Source of the DNA: Luteibacter rhizovicinus
GTDB lineage: Bacteria > Pseudomonadota > Gammaproteobacteria > Xanthomonadales > Rhodanobacteraceae
NCBI RefSeq assembly: GCF_004342265.1
Contig: NZ_SMCS01000004.1
Location: forward strand, 1-64,000
DNA length: 64,000 bases
Direction: 5' to 3'
This document shows positions 26,430-34,451 of the stretch, piece by piece. The translations under genes were made by a program, and so were the position numbers. The notes under the pieces are model-generated. The model did not search any database. It was not told where the DNA came from and saw only the letters and a program-made list of their open reading frames with translations. How positions within the stretch are numbered: position 1 is the stretch's first letter; the number at the start of each line of letters is the position of its first letter.

Positions 26430-27116
26430 GTGTCGAATACCGACTCCATCGTTTTCCTCCTCGACGTCGACAACACCTTGCTCGACAACGACCGCTTCAG
26501 CGCCGACCTTGCCGCACGTCTCGAACGCGATTTCGGCCCCGAAGGCCGCGACGCCTATAACGCCATCGATCACGACCTGCGCGACCAGTACGGTTATGCG
26601 GATTACCTCACCACGCTGCAGCGCTTCCGTATCGGACGCGAGACACATCCGAAGCTGGCGGAAATGTCGTTCTTCCTGCTCGACTACCCGTTCGACGAGC
26701 GCGTATTTCCGGGCACGCTCGACGCCATCGCCCACCTGCGTAGCATGGGACGGCCGGTCATTCTTTCCGATGGCGACGTCGTGTTCCAGCCGCGCAAAGT
26801 GCGCCGTGCGGGGCTGTGGGATGCGTTTGCCGGCGACGTGCTCATCTATGTGCACAAGGAAGACATGCTGGACAATATGCGCGCCCGGTATCCCGCGACG
26901 CACTACGTCATGATCGACGACAAGCCACGCATCCTGGTCGCGCTGAAGAAAATCATGGGCGACAGCGTCACTACGGTTTTCGTGCGTCAGGGGCACTACG
27001 CCGCTGCGGCGGGCAAGGAACTGGAAGAGACGCCGCCCGATATCGTGCTCGATTCCATCGCCGATCTGCGCGGACTGGACGCCAGCGCCTTCGGGCCGCG
27101 CAACGCTACGGCCTAG
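26430..27116 (+). CDS. HAD-superfamily hydrolase
   Basis: A 228-aa phosphatase-like protein. HAD motif I is FLLDVDNTLLD (nucleophile Asp followed by Asp+2), motif II is ILSDGD, and the motif III/IV region is YVMIDDKPRILVAL. A helical cap lies between motifs I and II. It should hydrolyse a small phosphorylated metabolite; the substrate cannot be deduced. It starts with GTG 26430. Its 3' end overlaps the convergent FAD-oxidase gene by 11 bp. Confidence 0.8.
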   Translation: MSNTDSIVFLLDVDNTLLDNDRFSADLAARLERDFGPEGRDAYNAIDHDLRDQYGYADYLTTLQRFRIGRETHPKLAEMSFFLLDYPFDERVFPGTLDAIAHLRSMGRPVILSDGDVVFQPRKVRRAGLWDAFAGDVLIYVHKEDMLDNMRARYPATHYVMIDDKPRILVALKKIMGDSVTTVFVRQGHYAAAAGKELEETPPDIVLDSIADLRGLDASAFGPRNATA

Positions 27117-28488
27117 GCGGAAGCAGTTTTCCGGGATTGAGGATGCCGTCGGGATCGAAGGCATCCTTCACGTTGTGCATCAGGTGCAGCGTGGCGGGCG
27201 ACAGTGCCAGTGGCATGAATTCGCGTTTGGCGATGCCGATGCCATGCTCGCCCGACAAGGTGCCGTCGAGCGAAATGACGAGCGCGAAGACATCGTGCAG
27301 GCAAGCCTCGGCCCGTGTGCGTTCGGCATCGTTGCGCGGCAGCAGGTTCACGTGCAGGTTGCCGTTGCCGGCATGACCGAAGCATACGATCAGGACATCG
27401 TGCGCGGCGGCCAGTCGCTTCACACCGTCGACCAGCTCGGGCAGGCGACTGACGGGTACCACGACGTCCTCATTGATCTTGTGCGGCGAAATCGTGCGTT
27501 GCGCGGGAGACAGCGCTTTGCGCGCGGACCATAGCAATGCGGTTTCCTCGTCGGTGCGCGCAACGCTGAGTTCTATCAGGCCGTCGCCCCGCGCCGCCGC
27601 GGCCACCGCATCGGCGGCCGCGGGCAGGGCGTCGGGTTCGCCGTCGACCTCGATCATCAACATGGCGCCGGCGACGGGCACGGTGTCGCCACCATGTGCA
27701 CGCGCAAGTCCGAGTGCGACATCGTCGATGAACTCCAGCGCACACGGCGTCACCGGTTGCGCCATGATGCGCGCGACGGCGCGCGCGGCCGATCCGACGT
27801 CTTTATAGGTCGCACGCATCGTGCGCAGTGCCGACGGTTTCGGGGTGAGCTTGAGCGTAGCCTCCGTCACCAGTGCCAGCGTGCCTTCCGAGCCGATCAG
27901 TAAGCGGGTGAGGTCGTAGCCTGTAGCGCCTTTCGTCGTATAGGTGCCGCAGCGGAAACCTTCGCCGCTGCCGGCCACCGCGCGCAAGCCCAGTGTGTTG
28001 TCGCGCGGGCTGCCGTATTTCACGGCGCGCGGACCAGCCGAGTTGCACGCCAGATTCCCGCCGATGCTGCACCAGGGCGACGAGGTCGGATCGGGTGGCC
28101 AGAAGAATCCCAGCGGCGCCAGCGCTTTCTGCAGATCGCCGTTCAGTACGCCGGGTTCGACGATGGCGAGGCGATTGTCCGGATCGATCCTGACGATGCG
28201 GTTCATGCGCTCGAAACTGACGACCACGCCACCTTCGACGGGCACCGTGGCCCCCGTGGTGTTCGTGCCACGACCCCGGGCGATCACCGGCACGCGATGG
28301 CGCCGGCAGGCACGTACAAGCGATTCGACCTGCTCGTGGCTACGGACGAATGCAACGGCGTCGGGCAGCGCCTGCCGCCGCGAATTGTCGTAGGAGTAGC
28401 TGAGGCGCTCGGCCTCGGCCATCGAGAAATCGTCGCCAAGGAGATCGCGTAGCTCGGCGCCCAGCGAGGTGGGGAAGGGGGTGGTCAT
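27106..28488 (-). CDS. FAD-binding oxidase, GlcD/D-lactate or D-2-hydroxyglutarate dehydrogenase type
   Basis: A 460-aa flavoprotein with a PCMH-type FAD domain (PVIARGRGTNTTGATVPVEGG; SIGGNLACNSAGPRAVKYGS; GSEGTLALVTEATLKLTP) and a C-terminal FAD-oxidase domain (FGHAGNGNLHVN and SGEHGIGIAKR, which hold the metal- and substrate-binding His residues). It should oxidise a D-2-hydroxyacid. Glycolate, D-lactate and D-2-hydroxyglutarate cannot be told apart here; no glcE or glcF neighbours are present, which argues against a glycolate oxidase complex. It is 42 nt downstream of yraN on the same strand. Confidence 0.85.
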   Translation of the reverse strand: MTTPFPTSLGAELRDLLGDDFSMAEAERLSYSYDNSRRQALPDAVAFVRSHEQVESLVRACRRHRVPVIARGRGTNTTGATVPVEGGVVVSFERMNRIVRIDPDNRLAIVEPGVLNGDLQKALAPLGFFWPPDPTSSPWCSIGGNLACNSAGPRAVKYGSPRDNTLGLRAVAGSGEGFRCGTYTTKGATGYDLTRLLIGSEGTLALVTEATLKLTPKPSALRTMRATYKDVGSAARAVARIMAQPVTPCALEFIDDVALGLARAHGGDTVPVAGAMLMIEVDGEPDALPAAADAVAAAARGDGLIELSVARTDEETALLWSARKALSPAQRTISPHKINEDVVVPVSRLPELVDGVKRLAAAHDVLIVCFGHAGNGNLHVNLLPRNDAERTRAEACLHDVFALVISLDGTLSGEHGIGIAKREFMPLALSPATLHLMHNVKDAFDPDGILNPGKLLPPRP

Positions 28489-28530
28489 GGTGTGGATGAT
28501 AGCGCTGCGGTATCGCGGGATGTTTCGCGG

Positions 28531-28905
28531 TTACACCGCGTCGAACGCGCCGCGGTGCCAGTCGGGCGGGGCGTCCCCTTCGAAGGCCACCACATCGAAT
28601 CGGCACGGGCGCTGCGCGTCGCGTGGGTATCTGAGCAGATAAAACGATGCGGCGCGGATAAGTTTTTGCTGTTTCGACGCTGTCACCGAAGCGGCGGCGC
28701 CGCCAAAGGCCCGGCCGCTTCGATAACGCACTTCGACGAAGACCAGCGTGTCGCCTTCGCGCATCACCAGATCGATTTCGCCGCAGCGCGTCTGGTAGTT
28801 GGCTTCCACGAAGGTCAGGCCCTGGCCTTCGAGAAAAGTCCGGGCGCGTGCCTCGCAGCGGTCGCCGGCGGCACGTCGCGGCGTGACGGATGGTTTCTGT
28901 TTCAC
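28531..28905 (-). CDS. yraN: YraN (UPF0102) nuclease-fold protein
   Basis: A 124-aa protein of the UPF0102 family with a restriction-endonuclease-like fold. The conserved core is CGEIDLVMREGDTLVFVEVRYR (Glu-x-Asp...Glu-x-Arg/Lys), preceded by FLEGQGLTFVEANYQTR. The cellular role is unsettled; it may act on DNA or in recombination. It reads from GTG 28905, 29 nt after lpoA on the same strand. The lpoA-yraN pairing, next to rsmI, matches the E. coli arrangement. Confidence 0.88.
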   Translation of the reverse strand: MKQKPSVTPRRAAGDRCEARARTFLEGQGLTFVEANYQTRCGEIDLVMREGDTLVFVEVRYRSGRAFGGAAASVTASKQQKLIRAASFYLLRYPRDAQRPCRFDVVAFEGDAPPDWHRGAFDAV

Positions 28906-28934
28906 GCGGACGTCCCTGTCTGCGATGGATGGGA

Positions 28935-30740
28935 TCAGCCTTCGCCGGTGTCCACGGTGGGCGATGCGGCGGGAGCTTCGAGTTCGAGGCTGCCCGCGAT
29001 CGGATGGGCCATGCCATCCTGGAAACGGGCCCAGATCAGCACGCGCCGCACGCGGCCGAACTCATCCGCGACCAGTTGTCCGGTGGCGCCGGGAAAATAG
29101 CTGCCGGGATGCGCGCGCAACCATTCCAGATAGGGCACCAGGCCCCAGGCGTCCATGCCGAACGCGAAGAGCCGCGCCGACACGCCGCGCGTGGGCGGCA
29201 TGCTGCCCGTAAGATCGCTGCGGCGGGGCAGGCCGGGCTGGGCATCGAACAGCCACGGCGCGTCGCAGAATTCCACGCCGTCCAGATCGCGATCGGATGC
29301 CGCATCGTCGACGCCGCCGTACACGTGCGAGGTGGCGAAGATCGGCAGGGTGTTCTTCGCAAGCCGCAACTGGGGCACGAGCAGGCGTGCCTGCTGCGGC
29401 TTCATGCTGATGAAGATGCCGTTGGTGACCGGGTCCTTGTCGGTGGACTCGTGCAGTTGGGACGCATAGTCGACGGTGGCGGTGTTCAGCGTGATCTGGC
29501 TGTCGAGAACGCCGCCGCGTGCTTGCCACTCCGCTTTGAATGCGTTGCCCGCGCGCCGCGCGAAGTCGTCCGTGGACACGATGACGCTCGCGTTCTTGAT
29601 GCCGCGATCCGCCATGTGATCGGCGACCTGCGCGCCCTCGGTTTCGGGAAGCAGGCCGAATTCGTTGGCGCCGGCAGGGGGCAGGTTGCGATTGTCGTTC
29701 GGGTAGTTGAGCGTGAGGATCGGAGCCGGCAGTGCGCCTTTGGCGAAAATCGCCGAGACGCCGTCGCGGTTCAGTGGGCCGACCACCAGCCGTGCGCCTT
29801 CGGCAACGGCCTTGTCGTAAGCAGCGACGGCGTGCTGGGCGTCGTTGCCCGAGTCGTAGACGGCGACGGCCGGACGCGGGGCGTCGTTGCGGCCAGCGTC
29901 GATGTAGGACGTGAAGAAGCCGTCGCGGATGGTGGTGCCCGCGGAGGCAAGGGGGCCGCTCAGCGGCAGCAGCAGGGCGACCTTGGTCGGCACCTTATAG
30001 CCTTCGCGTACACCCTTTTCGCCGCCGGTGACCGTGCCGACCGCCTGATCGAGAACGGCGGGCGGACGCGACACGCTGACGCCCAGCTGGGTCTGCGCTT
30101 CGTTGATCCACGGCAGCATGCGATCGCCGGGAGGCAGGCCAGCCGCGCGACCGGAGAGATCGGCGGCACCGAGGCCCGATAGCAGGGTGACGATCTGCCG
30201 GCGGTTCTGCTCGCGGTCGAGGCCTTGCAGCTGAGCGTCCATGTCCACGCGCGTACCCGCCGCCTTCCAGGGATCGCCCGCGGCAGCCTGCGCACGGGCG
30301 CGAAGTTCCGTCAGGCGCAGCATCAGGGCGGGCGATACGCGGGACGTGGGCTGGCCCGTCAGGGAGAGCGCGGTGGCGGGATCGTTGTTCTTGAGGGCGA
30401 TTTCGGCACGCAACGCGTCGAAGTGCAGGGCGTCCTCGCCTTCCAGTTTCGAGCGCCGGATGTCGGCGAGCAGCGGGGCGCCGCGTTCGATCGTGCCTTC
30501 CTGCCGGTAGGACTCCGCCGCAAGCAGCTTGTAGTAGTCGCGGTGGCTGGGGTCCTGACTGGCCAGATCGAGATAAGCCTGCGCCGCCTCGCCGAACTGA
30601 CCCCGGGTATACAGCGCCTGCGCCGCCTGTGTCGCCGCGCCGGAAGGCGCGCTCGTGGTGCGCTGGGCGCCCGGCGTGACGCAGCCGGCGAGTCCGGCGG
30701 TGAGCAGAAGGCCACAGGCCATGGTGCGAAACGGACGCAT
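28935..30740 (-). CDS. lpoA: Outer-membrane lipoprotein activator of PBP1A (LpoA/YraM)
   Basis: A 601-aa lipoprotein. LLLTAGLAGC is a lipobox. An N-terminal TPR-like helical region (about 35-240) and a C-terminal periplasmic-binding-protein-like domain (from about VALLLPLSGPLASAGTTIRDGF) form the LppC/LpoA layout. LpoA spans the periplasm to stimulate the class A penicillin-binding protein PBP1A. It is divergent from rsmI across a palindromic repeat. Confidence 0.87.
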   Translation of the reverse strand: MRPFRTMACGLLLTAGLAGCVTPGAQRTTSAPSGAATQAAQALYTRGQFGEAAQAYLDLASQDPSHRDYYKLLAAESYRQEGTIERGAPLLADIRRSKLEGEDALHFDALRAEIALKNNDPATALSLTGQPTSRVSPALMLRLTELRARAQAAAGDPWKAAGTRVDMDAQLQGLDREQNRRQIVTLLSGLGAADLSGRAAGLPPGDRMLPWINEAQTQLGVSVSRPPAVLDQAVGTVTGGEKGVREGYKVPTKVALLLPLSGPLASAGTTIRDGFFTSYIDAGRNDAPRPAVAVYDSGNDAQHAVAAYDKAVAEGARLVVGPLNRDGVSAIFAKGALPAPILTLNYPNDNRNLPPAGANEFGLLPETEGAQVADHMADRGIKNASVIVSTDDFARRAGNAFKAEWQARGGVLDSQITLNTATVDYASQLHESTDKDPVTNGIFISMKPQQARLLVPQLRLAKNTLPIFATSHVYGGVDDAASDRDLDGVEFCDAPWLFDAQPGLPRRSDLTGSMPPTRGVSARLFAFGMDAWGLVPYLEWLRAHPGSYFPGATGQLVADEFGRVRRVLIWARFQDGMAHPIAGSLELEAPAASPTVDTGEG

Positions 30741-30838
30741 GGGGGAATTCCATTGAAGGCAGCGCCCGGGATCATAGCCGATCAGTTTGAATGGTCGCTG
30801 TGAGGTACGCCCGCTACGGCTGAAGGCGCTGATTGTGG

Positions 30839-30976
30839 GTAGGAGCCCGCTTGCGGGCGAAGGCCAACGGGGCGAGGAAGACGGATGCTCACATCCGCGA
30901 GCCCGATGGTCTGGCTGCGGATGCCACGTACAGCATCTCCGCTCCGTTGGCTTTCGCCCGCAAGCGGGCTCCTACA
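30839..30976. repeat. 138-bp palindromic repeat (REP doublet), copy C, inverted orientation
   Basis: The same terminal arms as copy A (GTAGGAGCCCGCTTGCGGGC...), but the core reads as the reverse complement of copies A, D and E: GAAGACGGATGCTCACATCC here matches the complement of the 31908 core. It lies in the lpoA-rsmI divergent gap (30741-31056), which holds no other recognisable element. Confidence 0.85.
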
Positions 30977-31056
30977 CACAACCAGGTGGCTCCCGCTGGG
31001 GGGGTGCATCGCTGGCGTGCCCGTACAATGACGAGTCGCTTTAAAGGAACTACCCC

Positions 31057-31887
31057 ATGTCCACGCCCAAGCAAGGCACTCTCTTTGTCGTCGCCACGCC
31101 TATCGGCCATCGCGACGACATCACGGTGAGGGCTATCGAGACGCTGAAGCGTGCCGATGTCGTTGCCGCCGAGGACACCCGGCATACGCGGCCGCTTCTA
31201 CAGCATTACGCCATCGACACCCCGTTGGTGGCCCTGCACGATCACAACGAACGAACCGCTGTCGATGGCCTCGTGACCCGGATGCTTGGCGGGGAAAGCG
31301 TGGCGCTGGTGTCCGACGCCGGTACGCCGCTGATCAGCGATCCTGGTTTCCGTCTCGTTCGTGCGGCTCGTGCGGCGGGTATCCGTGTCAGTCCGATCCC
31401 CGGCGCGTGTGCGGCGATCGCCGCCCTGTCGGTGGCGGGCCTGCCCAGCGACCGGTTCGTGTTCGAGGGATTTCTTTCCGCGAAAGCGGGCGCGCGTCGG
31501 TCGCGCTTGCAGGAACTCGTCGGCGAGACGCGCACCGTTATCTATTACGAGTCGTCGCATCGCGTCCTCGAATGCCTGGAAGACATGCGCGAGATTTTCG
31601 GTGCGGAGCGTGAGGTCGTGCTGGCACGCGAGCTGACGAAAATGTTCGAGACGGTACTGGGCGAGCCGCTGGGTACGCTGGTGGAGCGCGTCGCCGCCGA
31701 TCCCAATCAGCAGAAGGGCGAGTTCGTGCTGATGGCGGCGGGGCACACGATGGACGAAGACGCCCGCGTGGGCGAAGGCCTGCGGGTATTCGCGATTCTC
31801 CGCGAGGACATGCCGCCGGCGAAGGCGGCCAAGCTGGCGGCGGCGATCACGGGTGCGCCGAGGAAGGCGCTGTACGGGGCAGGTTGA
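31057..31887 (+). CDS. rsmI: 16S rRNA (cytidine-1402 2'-O) methyltransferase RsmI
   Basis: A 276-aa SAM-dependent tetrapyrrole-methylase-fold enzyme that 2'-O-methylates C1402 of 16S rRNA in the decoding centre. Family motifs are FVVATPIGHRDDITVRA, AAEDTRHTR, ALVSDAGTPLISDPGF and IPGACAAIAALSVAGLPSDRF. The C-terminus (PPAKAAKLAAAITGAPRKALY) is the usual small helical domain. AAAGGAAC precedes the ATG. In E. coli, rsmI is also divergent from lpoA-yraN. Confidence 0.93.
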   Translation: MSTPKQGTLFVVATPIGHRDDITVRAIETLKRADVVAAEDTRHTRPLLQHYAIDTPLVALHDHNERTAVDGLVTRMLGGESVALVSDAGTPLISDPGFRLVRAARAAGIRVSPIPGACAAIAALSVAGLPSDRFVFEGFLSAKAGARRSRLQELVGETRTVIYYESSHRVLECLEDMREIFGAEREVVLARELTKMFETVLGEPLGTLVERVAADPNQQKGEFVLMAAGHTMDEDARVGEGLRVFAILREDMPPAKAAKLAAAITGAPRKALYGAG

Positions 31888-31907
31888 TCAAAATGCGGCC
31901 GCGGTGG

Positions 31908-32046
31908 TGTAGGAGCCCGCTTGCGGGCGAAGGCCAACGGGGCGGAGATGCTGTGCGTGACATCCGCAGCCCGTAGACCGGGCTCGCGGAGGTGGGCATC
32001 CGTCTTCCTCGCCCTGTTGGCCTTCGCCCGCAAGCGGGCTCCTACA
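31908..32046. repeat. 139-bp palindromic repeat (REP doublet), copy D
   Basis: The 37-bp ends match with one mismatch (TGTAGGAGCCCGCTTGCGGG...). The core GAGATGCTGTGCGTGACATCC is nearly identical to the cores of copies A and E. It sits between rsmI and rnpB, and its right end is 29 nt before the rnpB -10 element. Confidence 0.86.
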
Positions 32047-32074
32047 AATATCCGTGGGACCGTCTCGCGACGTG

Positions 32075-32080
32075 TACAAT
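32075..32080 (+). promoter_or_regulatory. rnpB -10 element (TACAAT)
   Basis: TACAAT ends 7 nt before the predicted 5' end of RNase P RNA, the right place for a sigma-70 -10 box. The -35 region (around TCCGTG, 32051) is weak. Confidence 0.5.
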
Positions 32081-32087
32081 TCGCGGT

Positions 32088-32450
<363 letters not shown>

Positions 32451-32470
32451 TCATTCGCAACAACGGGATG

Positions 32471-32503
32471 CGCCCGACGTCGACCATGACGTCGGGCGTT
32501 CTT
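32471..32503 (+). terminator. Intrinsic terminator of rnpB
   Basis: The inverted repeat CGCCCGACGTC (32471-32481) and GACGTCGGGCG (32488-32498) has a 6-nt loop and is followed by TTCTT. It lies 21 nt past the mature 3' end. Confidence 0.75.
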
Positions 32504-32679
32504 GCGTTCGGACGTTGCGATTGCCTGAACACCCGCTTCAGTTCCACCCGATTCTGCCTGAGACGCAGCTCACAGTTCGTCGTCGGCGCGCACAAAAAAA
32601 CCCACTGATTCAAGCACCTTGCGGCCCTTCCTCATAAACGGCTGGAAATACGCATGAACCGCAGCTTTCTCTTTGATTC

Positions 32680-32697
32680 TCAAGAAAAATTTCTTGA
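32680..32697. promoter_or_regulatory. Dyad TCAAGAAA-AA-TTTCTTGA overlapping the mraZ -35 element
   Basis: Two 8-bp perfect arms around an AA centre. The right arm shares TTGA with the TTGACA -35 box (32694-32699). A protein bound here would cover the -35 element. The regulator is unknown. Confidence 0.4.
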
Positions 32698-32722
32698 CAG
32701 TCTCAGGGGGCGAGACTATCGT
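32694..32722 (+). promoter_or_regulatory. Sigma-70 promoter of the dcw cluster (Pmra)
   Basis: TTGACA (32694-32699), a 17-nt spacer and TATCGT (32717-32722). This is the best promoter in the region and lies 45 nt before the mraZ start, so it probably drives mraZ and the division genes. Confidence 0.7.
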
Positions 32723-32756
32723 GGGCTCCGGTGTCAAATCGTGGGATTTGGTGGGG
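32721..32756 (+). promoter_or_regulatory. MraZ-binding repeats (GTGGG units, 10-bp spacing)
   Basis: GTGGGC (32721), GTGTCA (32731), GTGGGA (32741) and GTGGGG (32751) recur exactly every 10 bp. MraZ is known to autoregulate by binding TGGGN repeats separated by 5-nt spacers upstream of its own gene, which is this arrangement. Three units are perfect and one is degenerate. Confidence 0.65.
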
Positions 32757-32766
32757 TAATCAGCGA

Positions 32767-33213
32767 ATGTTCCAAGGCGAAACAGCCATCACGGTCGACG
32801 ACAAAGGTCGTCTGACGATTCCGACTTCATATCGGGATCTGGTCGTGGGTGCTTGCGCCAATCGTCTGGTCATTGCCTACAACCCCTTTGAAATCGGTTG
32901 CCTGTGGATCTTCCCTCACGACGAGTGGGAAAAGGTCCGGGATCAGGTGAACGCATTGCCCAGTGTAAAAGCCGTCCACCGCGCCCTGCAGATGAAGCTG
33001 GTGGGTGCCGCGGCGATGGTCGAACCCGACGGTGCCGCGCGAGTCCTTCTTCCCGCAAGTCAACGCGCGGCGGCGGGCATAGAGAAAAAAGCGGTACTGC
33101 TGGGCATGGGTAACAAATTCGAACTCTGGAGCGAGCAGGCCCACCTCGCGAAGATTCGCCAGACCATCGGCGAAGACGATATCAGCGACGACATGACCGA
33201 ACTGCGTTTGTAA
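32767..33213 (+). CDS. mraZ: Transcriptional regulator MraZ
   Basis: A 148-aa protein with two SpoVT/AbrB-like DNA-binding repeats. [24 protein letters not shown] is the family N-terminus, and [26 protein letters not shown] is the second repeat with its own DxxGRxxLP-like motif. MraZ forms ring oligomers and represses the dcw promoter. The start is placed at 32767; an in-frame GTG 36 nt upstream lies within the operator repeats and would add an unusual extension. First gene of the dcw cluster. Confidence 0.93.
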   Translation: MFQGETAITVDDKGRLTIPTSYRDLVVGACANRLVIAYNPFEIGCLWIFPHDEWEKVRDQVNALPSVKAVHRALQMKLVGAAAMVEPDGAARVLLPASQRAAAGIEKKAVLLGMGNKFELWSEQAHLAKIRQTIGEDDISDDMTELRL

Positions 33214-33252
33214 TGACTTGAGGTGACGGTGAAACGGGAGCGGGGTGCAGCG

Positions 33253-34182
33253 ATGGCGGGGCGCGAATTGCGGCACATCCCGGTGATGCTCGATGAAGTA
33301 CTGGAGGGACTCGCCTTGCAGTCTTGCGGGCGCTATCTGGATGGGACCTTCGGTCGTGGCGGGCATGCCCGCGCGATTCTTTCCCATCTCTCCGAGTCGG
33401 GCCGCCTGTTCCTGATGGACCGCGATCCCACGGCTATCGCCGAGGCCGAAGCCAGCTTCGCCGCCGATCCGCGCGTCGCCATCCGTCACGACAACTTCGC
33501 CACCATGGGCGACTGGCCCGAGCTTGCCGACGGCCTCGACGGCATTCTGCTCGACCTGGGCGTGTCCTCGCCCCAGCTCGACGACACCACGCGCGGCTTC
33601 AGCTTCATGGGCGATGCTCCGCTCGACATGCGGATGGACACGACGCGTGGCGAAAGTGCCGCCGACTTCCTCGCGACCGCCGAAGAGCGCGAGATCGCGG
33701 ACGTCCTGTGGCAGTACGGCGAAGAGCGCTTCAGCCGCCGCATCGCGAAAGCGATCGTCGAACGCCGTGCCGAGCAGCCGATCACCCGTACCTCCGAACT
33801 CGCGGACCTGGTCGCCCGTTGCGTGGGCCGTCGCGAGCCGGGCAAGAATCCGGCGACGCGCAGCTTTCAGGCGCTGCGTATCCGCGTGAATGCCGAACTC
33901 GAATCCGTCGAGCATGGGCTCAACGCCGCGCTCGAACTGCTGAAGCCTGGCGGTCGCCTTGCCGTGATCAGCTTCCATTCGCTGGAAGACCGCGCGGTGA
34001 AGCAATTCATCCGCAAACACGAAGGTCGCGTGCAGGGCAGCCGTCGCGCGCCGCCGCCGACCGAGATCCGGGTTGCCGCGCTGGCGCCCGTCGGCAAGGC
34101 ACGCTTTCCTTCCGATGCCGAGATCGCGGCCAATCCGCGTTCGCGTTCCGCCGTGCTGCGCATCGCGGAGAAGCTCGGATGA
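33253..34182 (+). CDS. rsmH: 16S rRNA (cytosine-1402 N4) methyltransferase RsmH (MraW)
   Basis: A 309-aa SAM-dependent methyltransferase for N4 of C1402, the same nucleotide that RsmI methylates. Motifs are HIPVMLDEVLEGL, GTFGRGGHARAIL (SAM loop), LDLGVSSPQLDDTTRGFSF, PLDMRMD, and the C-terminal SFHSLEDRAVKQFIR. The ATG at 33253 is chosen because the family motif follows within seven residues and GGGAGCGGGG precedes it; GTG codons at 33223 and 33229 are alternatives. It overlaps ftsL by ATGA. Confidence 0.92.
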   Translation: MAGRELRHIPVMLDEVLEGLALQSCGRYLDGTFGRGGHARAILSHLSESGRLFLMDRDPTAIAEAEASFAADPRVAIRHDNFATMGDWPELADGLDGILLDLGVSSPQLDDTTRGFSFMGDAPLDMRMDTTRGESAADFLATAEEREIADVLWQYGEERFSRRIAKAIVERRAEQPITRTSELADLVARCVGRREPGKNPATRSFQALRIRVNAELESVEHGLNAALELLKPGGRLAVISFHSLEDRAVKQFIRKHEGRVQGSRRAPPPTEIRVAALAPVGKARFPSDAEIAANPRSRSAVLRIAEKLG

Positions 34183-34451
34183 AGACGTTCGGCGCCATCT
34201 GCCTCACGCTGCTCCTCCTCGCCGTGCTCGGTAGCGCGATCGGCGTGGTGTGGACGCGGCACGAGAGCCGGGTGCTGTTCATGGAAATGTCCCGCCTGCA
34301 GAACCAGAAGGACGAACTGGGCGTCGAATACGGCCGCCTCGAGCTGGAGCAGGCGACCTACGCCGAACCGGCCCGCATCGATGCGGATGCGCGCGGCAAG
34401 CTCGGCATGCTCAATCCGCGTCCGCAGGATATCCAGTTGGTGCGTCGATGA
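34179..34451 (+). CDS. ftsL: Cell division protein FtsL
   Basis: A 90-aa bitopic division protein: short cytoplasmic N-terminus, one membrane helix (FGAICLTLLLLAVLGSAIGVVW), then a periplasmic coiled coil (RHESRVLFMEMSRLQNQKDEL). It forms the FtsQLB complex and with FtsW-FtsI activates septal synthesis. Its start and stop overlap rsmH and ftsI by ATGA, so expression is coupled. The gene lies within longer frames, so it is easily missed. Confidence 0.9.
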   Translation: MKTFGAICLTLLLLAVLGSAIGVVWTRHESRVLFMEMSRLQNQKDELGVEYGRLELEQATYAEPARIDADARGKLGMLNPRPQDIQLVRR

